From Clostridiales bacterium (GTDB taxonomy: Bacteria > Bacillota > Clostridia > Oscillospirales > Acutalibacteraceae): 64,000 nt of DNA. Made by a program: the position numbers and the translations under genes. A model generated the notes under the pieces. It was given only the letters and a program-made list of their open reading frames with translations. It did no database searches and was not told the origin of the DNA. Each line of letters starts with the position of its first letter. Within the stretch, counting starts at the first letter, position 1. The stretch is taken from assembly GCA_022801595.1 (NCBI GenBank), contig JAAWSO010000006.1:1-64000 (forward strand). The letters are read 5' to 3'. This document shows, one piece after another, positions 44,688 to 56,301 of this stretch.

Positions 44688-45362
44688 ATGAATCGAAAGG
44701 GAACTTTTTTATATCAGTTTGGTAAAAGTTTTGCAGTGCCGATTTTTCGGATCTTATTTCCATCTTGGGAAAATAACCCGGAACGGGTGCCGGAAAATGG
44801 GCCGCTGATCATTTGCTGTAACCATGTTTGTATGAAAGATCCGATTTATCTGACCTTTTCCCCAAAGCGGCAAATCTTTTATATGGCAAAAAAAGAATTA
44901 TTTGAGAATAAGTTCGTGGGAAAAGTGCTGCGCGCTTTGGGAGCGTTCGCTATTGAACGAGGCGCCGGAGATAAAGAATCTCTCAGTGCAGCGGAGAAAA
45001 TCCTGAGAGATGGAGGCGCATTGGGAATCTTCATTGAAGGAACCCGTTCGAAGGATGGCAAGCTGGGGCGGCCCAAATCCGGGGCGGTGATGCTGGCGCA
45101 TCAGCATCATGTGCCGATCCTTCCGGCGTGCATTACGACCGCTACCGGCGGCCCTCCTAAGCAGTTTGAGCGAGTGATCCTGTCCTTTGGCGAGTTGATC
45201 CAACCAGAAGAACTGGGAATTGTAGAAGGGACCGGAAGTGAATTTCGTCAGGCAAGCCGAATGGTTATGGATCGCATTGCGGAAATGCGGGAACGGGATG
45301 AAAAAATGTTCCCTCTTCCGAAGAAAAAGCCTAAGAAACCTAAGGCGCTTAAGCAAGGATAG
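44688..45362 (+). CDS. plsC: 1-acyl-sn-glycerol-3-phosphate acyltransferase
   Basis: Adds the second acyl chain in phosphatidic acid synthesis at the membrane. 224 residues. The catalytic HX4D motif reads NHVCMKDP near 45 and motif III FIEGTRSKDG near 123. The C-terminal tail is Lys-rich (KKKPKKPKALKQ). It resembles, and is followed by, a second, more divergent paralogue. Confidence 0.92.
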   Translation: MNRKGTFLYQFGKSFAVPIFRILFPSWENNPERVPENGPLIICCNHVCMKDPIYLTFSPKRQIFYMAKKELFENKFVGKVLRALGAFAIERGAGDKESLSAAEKILRDGGALGIFIEGTRSKDGKLGRPKSGAVMLAHQHHVPILPACITTATGGPPKQFERVILSFGELIQPEELGIVEGTGSEFRQASRMVMDRIAEMRERDEKMFPLPKKKPKKPKALKQG

Positions 45363-45403
45363 CGCGCTCCCTCATACATATCATGGATGGCGGGAGGTTT
45401 CGT

Positions 45404-46000
45404 ATGATGTTATATGGATTTGCTCGGGGCTTGCTCAGTCCCTTTCTGCGGGGGATCTATCGGCTTCAGGTAGAAGGGGAGGAGCATATTCCAAAGGATG
45501 GAAAAGTGATTTTGTGCAGCAATCATAAGTCTGTGTTAGATCCTTGTTTGCTGGCGATTTCCGTCCGAAAACGGCAGATTTTTTATATGGCAAAATCCGA
45601 ATTGTTTGAAGGCAGGTGGGGAAATTTACTGCGCCGTTTGGGGGCCTTTCCCGTTCACCGCAATTCTGGAGACGCCGGTTCTGTGCGGACAGCACTATCT
45701 TTATTGGAATCGGGGAAGTTGTTGGGGATTTTCCCCCAAGGCAAATGTGTGTTTGATGCGACTCCCTTCCAGCCTAAGGCAGGCGTTGCGATGCTGGCCG
45801 CCAAATCCCATGCCGACGTGGTGCCTGCCTGTGTATATTGTGAAGGGCGGATTCGGCCGTTTTCCCAGGTAACGGTTCGGTTTGGTCCGCGGATTCCCTT
45901 TGCCGACCTTCATGTGGAGGACGGCAGTAAAACGGCGATCAAGCAGGCTTCTTGTTTTATCGCTCGTGAAGTAAACCGATTGTTGGAGGAAAAACATTGA
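45404..46000 (+). CDS. PlsC-like acyltransferase paralogue with altered motif III
   Basis: 198 residues from ATG 45404 (GGGAGG upstream). HX4D is intact (NHKSVLDP near 42), with RQIFYMAKSELFEG like its neighbour. Motif III, usually FPEGTR, reads FPQGKCVFD near 116, replacing the conserved Glu and Arg that contact the glycerol phosphate. Substrate preference may therefore differ. The stop overlaps the next TTG start. Confidence 0.85.
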   Translation: MMLYGFARGLLSPFLRGIYRLQVEGEEHIPKDGKVILCSNHKSVLDPCLLAISVRKRQIFYMAKSELFEGRWGNLLRRLGAFPVHRNSGDAGSVRTALSLLESGKLLGIFPQGKCVFDATPFQPKAGVAMLAAKSHADVVPACVYCEGRIRPFSQVTVRFGPRIPFADLHVEDGSKTAIKQASCFIAREVNRLLEEKH

Positions 46001-47973
46001 GTATTACCGTTGCAAAATCCGCAGGTTTTTGTTTTGGTGTTGACCGCGCGGTTCAAATGGTTTATCATTTAGTAGGGGAAGGAAAAAAGGTATACACCTT
46101 GGGACCGATTATCCACAATCCCCAGATGATCGCAGAATTGGAAGCGAAAGGAGTGGAAATCCTTCATTCGGTGGAGGATGCGCCTCATGACGGTACCGTA
46201 GTAATCCGTGCTCACGGAATCCCCCAAAACACATTGGACCGGATGGAGGAACTGGAACTGGAATGTGCCGACGCGACTTGCCCCTTTGTGGCAAAAATCC
46301 ATCGGATTGTTGCGGAGGCTTCCAGCCGGGGCGATGTGATTTTTATTATTGGAAATGCCAAGCATCCCGAGGTTGAGGGGATCCGCGGGCACTGTTCATC
46401 GGACTGTTATATTTTTAACAGTGCGAAGGAATTGGAGGATTTTGCAAATAATATTCCAAATTTGCAAAATAAATCAGTCACTATTGTTGCACAAACCACT
46501 TTTAACGTATCTGAATGGGAAAATTGTTTGAAAATAATAAAAAAGGTATATACAAATGCAACAATTTTTGATACAATATGTAATGCGACTGTAAAACGTC
46601 AATCGGAGGCGATTGCGCTGGCTCAGAAATCTGACCTGATGATTATCATTGGGGGTAGGGAAAGCTCCAACACAGCCAAGCTCTATGACGTGTGTACAGA
46701 TATCTGCGCTACATATCTGATTGAATCCGCGGACGAGCTTCCGCAGGAAGCGGTCAGGGCGGCGCGCAATATCAGCATTACAGCAGGCGCCTCAACGCCT
46801 GCAAGCATTATAAAGGAGGTACTTGATACCATGTCAATTATTCATGAAGGCGCGGATCAATTTGAGGAGACAACTAGCTTTGCGGAGATGCTTGAAGAAT
46901 CTCTGAAAAGTTTCAATACAGATGAGAAGGTGCGCGGTGTAGTTGTCGGTATTGCTCCCAACGAGGTCCAAGTAGATGTTGGAAGAAAGCAAGCGGGGTT
47001 CATTCCTGCAAGCGAGCTTTCTTCCGACCCAAATGCAAAACCAGAAGATATCGTCAAAATTGGCGACGAACTGGATTTGCTGATTATGCGTACCAACGAT
47101 CAGGAAGGCACCATCATGCTTTCCAAAAAGCGTTTGGATGCGCAAAAGGGCTGGGAAGTTGTGGCTGCTGCTGAGGAAGACGGCACCATTCTCAAGGGTG
47201 TTGTAACGGAAATCATCAAAGGCGGTTTGATCGCGGTTACCAACGGCGTGCGGGTATTTATCCCTGCATCCCAGGCAACTGCATCCCGTGGCGAACCGCT
47301 GGATGATTTGCTCAAGCAGGAAGTTGAATTCCGTATCATTGAGGTAAACCGCTCCAGAAGACGCGCAGTAGGTTCGATCCGTTCCGTTCTCCAGGATGCA
47401 AGAAAAGCTCAGGCTGAAAAGTTCTGGGAGACCGCGGAAGAAGGCAAGGAATACACAGGTACCGTGAAATCCCTGACTGCTTACGGCGCGTTTGTTGACT
47501 TGGGCGGGATTGATGGTATGGTTCACATTTCTGAGCTGTCCTGGAGCCGGATTAAGCATCCATCCGAAGTGGTAAACGTGGGCGATACGGTAAATGTTTA
47601 CATCAAGAGCCTGGATCGGGAAAAAGGCAAGATTTCCTTGGGCTTTAAACGCAGCGAGGATAATCCTTGGGAGATTCTGAAAAAGGATTATCCAGTAGGC
47701 ACGGTAACCGATGTGAAAATTGTGGGAATGACCACCTTTGGTGCATTTGCCAGAATCATCCCAGGGATTGATGGTCTGATCCACATTTCTCAAATTGCAG
47801 ACCACAGAATTGAAAAGCCCCAGGATATTCTTAAGATCGACGATGTTGTGAAAGCGAAGATCACCGAGATTGATTTTGATAAGAAGCGCGTAAGCCTCTC
47901 GATCCGGGCAACTCTGGAGCCGAAAGAGGATGAAGCAGCAGATGAGGCCGCTGAGGAAACAGTAGCTGAATAA
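45997..47973 (+). CDS. ispH-rpsA: IspH-ribosomal protein S1 fusion
   Basis: 658 residues. The N-terminal half (about 1-285) is 4-hydroxy-3-methylbut-2-enyl diphosphate reductase with iron-sulfur ligands C12, C95 and C195 (FCFGVDRAV, DATCPFVAK, ICNATVKRQ) and the RAHGIP motif. The C-terminal half (about 305-640) has four S1 RNA-binding domains (for example GTVKSLTAYGAFVDLGGIDG and FGAFARIIPGIDGLIHIS), ending in an acidic tail. This fusion is known in Clostridia. Start TTG 45997. It completes the MEP pathway together with ispG and dxr in this window. Confidence 0.95.
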   Translation: MSITVAKSAGFCFGVDRAVQMVYHLVGEGKKVYTLGPIIHNPQMIAELEAKGVEILHSVEDAPHDGTVVIRAHGIPQNTLDRMEELELECADATCPFVAKIHRIVAEASSRGDVIFIIGNAKHPEVEGIRGHCSSDCYIFNSAKELEDFANNIPNLQNKSVTIVAQTTFNVSEWENCLKIIKKVYTNATIFDTICNATVKRQSEAIALAQKSDLMIIIGGRESSNTAKLYDVCTDICATYLIESADELPQEAVRAARNISITAGASTPASIIKEVLDTMSIIHEGADQFEETTSFAEMLEESLKSFNTDEKVRGVVVGIAPNEVQVDVGRKQAGFIPASELSSDPNAKPEDIVKIGDELDLLIMRTNDQEGTIMLSKKRLDAQKGWEVVAAAEEDGTILKGVVTEIIKGGLIAVTNGVRVFIPASQATASRGEPLDDLLKQEVEFRIIEVNRSRRRAVGSIRSVLQDARKAQAEKFWETAEEGKEYTGTVKSLTAYGAFVDLGGIDGMVHISELSWSRIKHPSEVVNVGDTVNVYIKSLDREKGKISLGFKRSEDNPWEILKKDYPVGTVTDVKIVGMTTFGAFARIIPGIDGLIHISQIADHRIEKPQDILKIDDVVKAKITEIDFDKKRVSLSIRATLEPKEDEAADEAAEETVAE

Positions 47974-48014
47974 CAGCGAAGGTAGAATCAGATCCTCCAG
48001 AAAGACAAAATAAG

Positions 48015-48043
48015 AGGCACAAAGGATTTCTTTGTGCCTTTTT
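48015..48043 (+). terminator. terminator after ispH-rpsA
   Basis: AGGCACAAAG (48015-48024) / CTTTGTGCCT (48030-48039), then T tract. Confidence 0.9.
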
Positions 48044-48129
48044 GTCGTGGGAAAAATTTGATACAAGATTTGCTCCGCTCCGTCATAAGAATAGAGTAGG
48101 AAACTCTGTGTTAAAGGGGAGGAGCCGAT

Positions 48130-50843
<2,714 letters not shown>

Positions 50844-50860
50844 ATCAAAGAAACGAATAC

Positions 50861-50898
50861 ATCCCTTGAGAAGCTTGAAGGCTTCCGAGGGATTTTTT
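50861..50898 (+). terminator. terminator after ligA
   Basis: ATCCCT...GAAGC (50861-50874) pairs with GGCTTC...AGGGAT (50880-50893), then TTTTTT. Confidence 0.75.
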
Positions 50899-50939
50899 AT
50901 GTTGGCCGTCAAAAGAAAAGGGAAGGAATGAAAAATTAC

Positions 50940-50968
50940 TAGACATTTTTCTCCAAAGATAGTAAAAT
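50940..50968 (+). promoter_or_regulatory. promoter of the transglutaminase-like gene
   Basis: TAGACA (50940-50945), 17 bp, TAAAAT (50963-50968), about 80 bp upstream of the start. Confidence 0.65.
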
Positions 50969-51047
50969 AAAACTGAAACTGATTTTTATTATATACTTCC
51001 ACAATAACGGAAACCAGATAATCCAAAACCTAGAGGAGATTGATGGA

Positions 51048-52940
51048 ATGAGTTTAAGAAAAAAGAAAAAACAATTGATATCTGCAGCGATGGCTGCCCT
51101 TATAACGATCGGAGCGGTGGTTCCCACTGTCGTTGCGTCTGCTCCCACCGCTTTTGCCCAGGAATTTGATACGGCTACTGTGGAGAGCCAAACAACTTCC
51201 GTTGACCGGAAAACTTTTTGGCAAAGCTCGGAGCATATCGCAGTGCTTTCCCAGGTCAGCAGCAGCCAGGCTTTTACCAATTACTTTGGGGGTCAACTTT
51301 CTGCGCAATCGAAAAAAATTTATGATGCTTTGGTTCAGGCTTATAACAACGGAAATCCCAGCCAAGCCCTGCGTTCCGGCCAATCCATCCGTGTGGTAAT
51401 GGCAGAACAAAGCTTTTCGAATTCTACAGGTGTGAGTAGCTTTGTCAATACCACCCCTACATACCTACAGTATTTTAATGACGCGGTGGCTGCCTTTGAT
51501 CGAGATTATCCCCAAGTCTTTTGGTTTCGAGGAGGAGGCGCCACCACATTTGCGGCCAAAGATGGCGTTGATATCCACGGAAGCTATTCGGTAACAGGCG
51601 GAACCTACTCCGTAGGGCTAGATGTTACCCTATATCTTGCCTCCAACTGGACGTCATCCGGCGACCGTAGCCTGGCCAATGACCTTGCAACCGTCCATAC
51701 TGCGCTGAATAATTTGGTGCGGGAGGCCAATGCAGGCGGTTCCACTCGTTATGCCAAGCTGCTGGCGCTTCACGATTGGCTGACGGAAAATAATATCTAC
51801 AATACGAATAACGCAGTCAGTACTCAGGCAACCATTTCCCATTCCCCGATCAGCGCATTGGTGAGGGATGAAAGTATCGGAGCTAATTCTTTAAACCCGG
51901 TTTGCGAGGGTTATGCCCGGGCATTTAAAATGGTGTGCGATAAACTAGAGATTCCTTGCGTTCTGGTTAGCGGACAAGCTACCTCAAATGGCAGTTCTGA
52001 AGAGCATATGTGGAACTACGTTCAGATGGAGGATGGCAAGTGGTATGCAGTAGACGTCACTTGGGATGATCCGGCATTTTCCGGCAATCGCAACCTAAAC
52101 AGCGGCAGGGAAGACCATACCTATTTCTTGGTGGGGAGTGATACGGCGGTAAGCGGCTCCACAACCTTTTCCACCAATCATATTGCCAGCGGCAGCGGTT
52201 TTGTGACAGGAAAACAAAGCGTTTTTGCTTACCCAGCCCTGAGCACAGCCGCTTATCAGGCCGGCTCCAATGGAAATAACAATGGTAATCATAATTCCAA
52301 CAACTCAAACAATAACACCGGCAACAATGCCAATTCAAATACCGTGCGATTGGATACCAGCAGCGTTAACATGTTGACGAATGGAATCTATTCGTTCTTA
52401 GTACGGAGCAATAACGATGCGGGGAATATCTCCGTAACAGTAGCAAACCCAAGCGTGGCCAGCGTTTCTCTTGAGAATGCAAACGATAGCCGAGGCGCGA
52501 AGTATCGGGTAACAGCTTTGGCTCCGGGCGAGACGGAAATTCGAGTCACCTACCAAGGGCAGACCACCTCTATAAAAGTGAAAGTTACAGCCTCAAAAGG
52601 CTCAATCACTCTAGATACGGCTCAGTATACCCTTGCTCCAGGTAATATGTATACCATCGGCGCTTTCATCAAAGACGCCAACGGCAATCCGCTTTCCGCA
52701 GCGCAAGTACAGAATCTGGTGGCTTCTGGGCAACTGATAGTACGAGATTCCAGAACAGGGTCCATTGTAGATCTCGTTCAGCTTTCCACAGGGAATTTCC
52801 GAGTGATCGGTAAAAATGAAGGTACCACATATATTATTTATGAAATTGGCGGAACCCATGCCTCGGTACGGGTCGATGTACGCAAAGGAGCGCAACAGGG
52901 AGGCTCCGCAGTGCGCAATACCTCTTATTTTATTCGATAA
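51048..52940 (+). CDS. secreted transglutaminase-like protein with Ig-like domains
   Basis: 630 residues. A signal peptide (basic KKKKK start, hydrophobic 11-30, predicted cleavage after AFA at 35-37) is followed by a helical region. The transglutaminase-like core has the presumed triad C286 (PVCEGYARAF), H320 (EEHMWNYV) and D336 (YAVDVTWDDP). Next are an Asn/Gly-rich linker (about 408-431) and two beta domains (about 432-620), the first resembling a bacterial Ig-like (BIG2) fold. There is no sortase motif or S-layer repeat. It may act as a protease, amidase or crosslinker at the cell surface; which one is not determinable. Monocistronic. Confidence 0.85.
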   Translation: MSLRKKKKQLISAAMAALITIGAVVPTVVASAPTAFAQEFDTATVESQTTSVDRKTFWQSSEHIAVLSQVSSSQAFTNYFGGQLSAQSKKIYDALVQAYNNGNPSQALRSGQSIRVVMAEQSFSNSTGVSSFVNTTPTYLQYFNDAVAAFDRDYPQVFWFRGGGATTFAAKDGVDIHGSYSVTGGTYSVGLDVTLYLASNWTSSGDRSLANDLATVHTALNNLVREANAGGSTRYAKLLALHDWLTENNIYNTNNAVSTQATISHSPISALVRDESIGANSLNPVCEGYARAFKMVCDKLEIPCVLVSGQATSNGSSEEHMWNYVQMEDGKWYAVDVTWDDPAFSGNRNLNSGREDHTYFLVGSDTAVSGSTTFSTNHIASGSGFVTGKQSVFAYPALSTAAYQAGSNGNNNGNHNSNNSNNNTGNNANSNTVRLDTSSVNMLTNGIYSFLVRSNNDAGNISVTVANPSVASVSLENANDSRGAKYRVTALAPGETEIRVTYQGQTTSIKVKVTASKGSITLDTAQYTLAPGNMYTIGAFIKDANGNPLSAAQVQNLVASGQLIVRDSRTGSIVDLVQLSTGNFRVIGKNEGTTYIIYEIGGTHASVRVDVRKGAQQGGSAVRNTSYFIR

Positions 52941-52956
52941 TCATTCCTCTTAATTA

Positions 52957-52990
52957 AAAACAGCAGGCCAAAATGGCTTGCTGTTTTTTT
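52957..52990 (+). terminator. terminator after the transglutaminase-like gene
   Basis: AACAGCAGGCCA (52959-52970) pairs with TGGCTTGCTGTT (52974-52985, one G-T), then T tract. Confidence 0.85.
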
Positions 52991-53065
52991 GTTGCCGGAA
53001 AGTAAAAAAAGGTTCTTTTTTTCTGTCCTTGTCCATATGATGGTAACAGAAAGGGGACAAGGCCA

Positions 53066-54073
53066 ATGGAACAACGTTTTGATACAGCCGTTTGTGTGGT
53101 ATGCGACCGGCTTCGATTATTGCTCAATCAAATCCCTCAGCGGATGAAACAGCAAGCTCATGAAATTCGAATGCGGGTTCATGGTCCTTTGACGTTGGTG
53201 CTTGCGGATGCGATCCTATTCGTCAATGAAAATGGACCGCCCTCCCTGCGTTTGGGCGAAGATACCGTAAAGGTTACCAAGGAAGATTTGCTGGAGACGT
53301 TTTCCAAGTTGTGCGACTATTCGGTGTATGCCTATCAAAATGAGATCAAAAACGGATATATCACTTACCGGGGCGGCCATCGGGTTGGGCTTTGCGGCAC
53401 GGCAGTGACCAATGGGGAAACGATTACCAACCTGCGGGACATCTCCTCCATGAATGTGCGGATTGCCCGGCAGATCTACGGGGCATCCTGTGAGCTCATT
53501 CAAAAGCTTGGCAGTCGGCTGGGGGAGGGACTTTTGTTGGCAGGCCCGCCAGCTTGCGGAAAAACCACACTTCTGCGGGATATTTGCCGCCAGATTTCCC
53601 AGGGGGTTTTGGAAAACCGCCGGAAGGTAGCGGTGGTGGACGAACGTGGCGAGCTGGCAGCCACCTATTGTGGCGAGCCTCAAAATGACCTGGGGCCTTG
53701 CTGCGATGTGTTGGATGGTTATCCGAAGGGAGAAGGGATTTTGCAGGCGATCCGCTGTTTGTCTCCTTCTGTGGTGGTGTGCGATGAGATCGGCAGCCGA
53801 GAGGAAATTGAAGCGGTACAGCAGGGGCTCAATGCTGGTGTCAGCTTGATCGCCAGCATCCATGCCGGTTCCCTGGAACAGCTTTTGCAGCGACCGCAGG
53901 GAAAGGCTTTGTTGGAAACTGGAGCGTTCCCTTGGGTAGCAATGATGGACAACACCGGGAAGTTTGGAACGGTGACGGGGATTTTTAAGGCAGGTGACTT
54001 GCTTGATCAAATTAGCGGGGATTCTTCTCCTTCTCATAACGTCGGCAACCGTCGGCTTTATCGAGTCCTATAA
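53066..54073 (+). CDS. spoIIIAA: stage III sporulation protein AA
   Basis: Cytosolic ATPase of the mother-cell SpoIIIA-SpoIIQ channel complex. 335 residues. Walker A GPPACGKTTLLRD near 162, Walker B SVVVCDEIG near 233, and the N-terminal EIRMRVHGPL and GGHRVGLCGTAV motifs of the family. AAAGGGGACAAGG precedes the ATG. CATATGAT at 53034-53041 loosely resembles a SigE -10, as expected for mother-cell control. Confidence 0.95.
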   Translation: MEQRFDTAVCVVCDRLRLLLNQIPQRMKQQAHEIRMRVHGPLTLVLADAILFVNENGPPSLRLGEDTVKVTKEDLLETFSKLCDYSVYAYQNEIKNGYITYRGGHRVGLCGTAVTNGETITNLRDISSMNVRIARQIYGASCELIQKLGSRLGEGLLLAGPPACGKTTLLRDICRQISQGVLENRRKVAVVDERGELAATYCGEPQNDLGPCCDVLDGYPKGEGILQAIRCLSPSVVVCDEIGSREEIEAVQQGLNAGVSLIASIHAGSLEQLLQRPQGKALLETGAFPWVAMMDNTGKFGTVTGIFKAGDLLDQISGDSSPSHNVGNRRLYRVL

Positions 54074-54500
54074 GCTGTCTCTGCGGGTGGAACAATTGGA
54101 GCGATTCCTTCGGTTTGTCACGGCGGTTCAGGCGGAAATTCAGTTTTCCTCCATTCCAGTGCGACAATTGATTGCCAAGCATCGGGAGGATATGAAGTTG
54201 CTGGAATTCTGCCATCAGTACTGCGAGGAACAACAAGATTTTCCAAGCGCATGGCGGCAGGCAGTCGTAAAAGGGACCAAAGGCTGCGGTCTTCAAAAAA
54301 AGGATGTACAGATGATTTCAGATTTTGGAACCGCTTTAGGCAGCACCGATTTGGCGGGCCAGGCAGCTCATTGCCAATTGACCGCGCAGCTTTTGGAAAC
54401 TCAATTGGAAACGGCCAGGCAGGAGAAAGGAAAAAAGGCAAAGCTCTATTCCATGCTGGGGATTTTTTTCGGCGTAGCAATGGCGCTTGTAATCAGTTAA
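54003..54500 (+). CDS. spoIIIAB: stage III sporulation protein AB
   Basis: About 165 residues from TTG 54003, with AGGTGA 5 bp upstream; a GTG at 53994 lies in that site. Membrane helices lie at both ends with a helical extracytoplasmic part between. SYKLSLRVEQLERFLRFVTAVQ-type sequence is typical (seen as RVEQLERFLRFV). It overlaps spoIIIAA by 71 bp, an unusually long overlap. Confidence 0.92.
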   Translation: MIKLAGILLLLITSATVGFIESYKLSLRVEQLERFLRFVTAVQAEIQFSSIPVRQLIAKHREDMKLLEFCHQYCEEQQDFPSAWRQAVVKGTKGCGLQKKDVQMISDFGTALGSTDLAGQAAHCQLTAQLLETQLETARQEKGKKAKLYSMLGIFFGVAMALVIS

Positions 54501-54513
54501 AAACGGAGGACGT

Positions 54514-54711
54514 ATGATGAACATTGACTTGATTTTTAAGATTGCCGCAATCGGAATTATTGTTGCGGTGCTGAACCAGCTTTTGATCCGTTCCGGGCGG
54601 GAGGAACAGGCGATGATGACCACATTGGCCGGACTGATTGTGGTGCTGATGATGATTATCCAGGAAATTGACAGCCTATTTTCCTCTATTAAATCCATCT
54701 TTGGGTTGTAA
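54514..54711 (+). CDS. spoIIIAC: stage III sporulation protein AC
   Basis: 65 residues with two membrane helices. KIAAIGIIVAVLNQLLIRSG and REEQAMMTTLAGL are highly conserved in this small family. GGAGG precedes tandem ATGs. Confidence 0.95.
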   Translation: MMNIDLIFKIAAIGIIVAVLNQLLIRSGREEQAMMTTLAGLIVVLMMIIQEIDSLFSSIKSIFGL

Positions 54712-54713
54712 CC

Positions 54714-55106
54714 ATGAACATGATTGGAATTGTGGGCATCGCCTTGATCACAGCTATTTTTGCGGTGATGCTCAAGCGGCATCATGGGGAATATGCCATT
54801 ATTATCAGTATCTGCGGCGGTGCCGTGGTGATTTTTTTAATCCTCGCCCAGATCACGCCGGCACTCAATCAGGTCAACGAATGGATTTCAGCTGTAGGCA
54901 TTCCCAATCAGGCGGCATTGATTTTATTGAAAACTTTGGGGATTTGTTTTCTCACGCAATTTGCGGTGGACTCCTGTAAGGATGCAGGAGAAAGCGCTTT
55001 GGCTTCCAAGGTGGAGCTGGCTGGAAAAGTGACGGTGGTGGTAATGGCGCTGCCCTTATTTCAAAGCATTGCCTCTACAGCGGTTTCGTTAGTGGGAGGT
55101 GGATGA
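54714..55106 (+). CDS. spoIIIAD: stage III sporulation protein AD
   Basis: 130 residues with about four membrane helices. It begins MNMIGIVGIALITAIFAVML; LLKTLGICFLTQFAVDSCKDAGESALASKVEL (in part: CFLTQFAVDSCKDAGE) is the family hallmark. It starts 2 bp after spoIIIAC. Confidence 0.95.
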   Translation: MNMIGIVGIALITAIFAVMLKRHHGEYAIIISICGGAVVIFLILAQITPALNQVNEWISAVGIPNQAALILLKTLGICFLTQFAVDSCKDAGESALASKVELAGKVTVVVMALPLFQSIASTAVSLVGGG

Positions 55107-55107
55107 T

Positions 55108-56301
55108 ATGACTCTTTCCTGGAAAGAAACCATGTGGAGATATCGGAAACGAATCCTCCTGTTCCTGGGAATTTTTCTTGTTTTTTCTTTGTTTGCCTGT
55201 CCAGTTTCTGCGGCGCAGGACAATCAAGCGGAATTGACCCAGGAATATTATGAAGAACAGCTGGAACTGTCCGGCGCCAACGATCTGCCTTATCAGCTTC
55301 CAGAGGGAACCATGGACATTTTAAGTGACATGGGAATTGACGGGGTGAATTGGGAGCAGATTTCCAATGTTACGCCTCAGGGGGTGTTTTATCAGGTTCT
55401 GACCCTGTTTGGCGTAGAGGCGGACGCTCCGCTGAAAGCAGCGGTTTCCATTCTTTCGGTCATGATTTTATGTGCTATGCTCAATTCTATGCGCCTTTCC
55501 CTGGGCGAACAGCCAGTGGGAGGCGTGGTGAATCTGGTGGGCACCTTGTGTGTCTGCACCGTCATGATAGAACCGGTGGTGCGTTGTATTGTAAGGGCGG
55601 CGGATGTGATTCAAGGAGCTTCTAATTTTATGCTGGCTTGTATCCCGGTTTTGGTTGGGATTTTGATTGCCGGGGGACAGGCGGTCTCGGCCAGCTCCTT
55701 TCAATTCTTCCTATTTGGGGCGGGGAATGTGATTTCTTTTGTTTCCGCTCACTTTATTGTTCCGGTACTGAATATTTTTCTGGGGTTTTCTTTGGTATCG
55801 TCTCTGTCACCCAACTTGAATTTAAATGGTCTGTGCAAAACCTTTACCACGATCATGAAATGGGTGCTAGGGTTCTCTATGAGTATTTTTACCGGGCTTC
55901 TCACCATGCAAAGTCTGCTGGGGAATGCGGTGGACGTCTCCACCAACAAAACGGTCAAATTTGTGGTGTCCAGCTTTGTTCCGGTGGTGGGCAGTGCGTT
56001 GGGGGAGGCCTTTGGCACCGTACAAGGAAGCGTGAAGCTGCTGAAATCCGGCGTGGGTGCTTTTGGACTTTTGGCCATAGGATTTATCTTTTTCCCGGTG
56101 TTGGCTCAATGTTTGCTGTGGCAGGTGACAGTGATTGTATGCGCCAGCATTGCGGATGTATTTGATTTGAAAGAGATCGCCGGGTTGCTCCGGGCGATTT
56201 CCAAGGTGATTTCTCTGCTTATTGCCATTTTGCTTTGCAGCATTGCCATTTTGATTATCTCCACTATCGTGATGATGGCGATTGGAGGGGGGACAACATA
56301 A
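55108..56301 (+). CDS. spoIIIAE: stage III sporulation protein AE
   Basis: 397 residues from ATG 55108 (GGGAGGTGG upstream). A signal sequence (about 14-37 ending VSAAQ) is followed by an extracytoplasmic segment and then about seven membrane helices. It contributes to the membrane part of the feeding-tube channel. The last base of its TAA is the first base of spoIIIAF. Confidence 0.93.
   Translation: MTLSWKETMWRYRKRILLFLGIFLVFSLFACPVSAAQDNQAELTQEYYEEQLELSGANDLPYQLPEGTMDILSDMGIDGVNWEQISNVTPQGVFYQVLTLFGVEADAPLKAAVSILSVMILCAMLNSMRLSLGEQPVGGVVNLVGTLCVCTVMIEPVVRCIVRAADVIQGASNFMLACIPVLVGILIAGGQAVSASSFQFFLFGAGNVISFVSAHFIVPVLNIFLGFSLVSSLSPNLNLNGLCKTFTTIMKWVLGFSMSIFTGLLTMQSLLGNAVDVSTNKTVKFVVSSFVPVVGSALGEAFGTVQGSVKLLKSGVGAFGLLAIGFIFFPVLAQCLLWQVTVIVCASIADVFDLKEIAGLLRAISKVISLLIAILLCSIAILIISTIVMMAIGGGTT

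Noticed and set aside
46834..48066. 410-codon open frame on the minus strand
   Set aside because: Antisense to the S1 part of ispH-rpsA; composition rich in Asn, His and Phe as expected of a shadow, with no recognisable motif.
52265..52345. AAC/AAT-rich repeats as a CRISPR or tandem-repeat locus
   Set aside because: They encode the Asn-rich linker of the transglutaminase-like protein and have no repeat-spacer structure.
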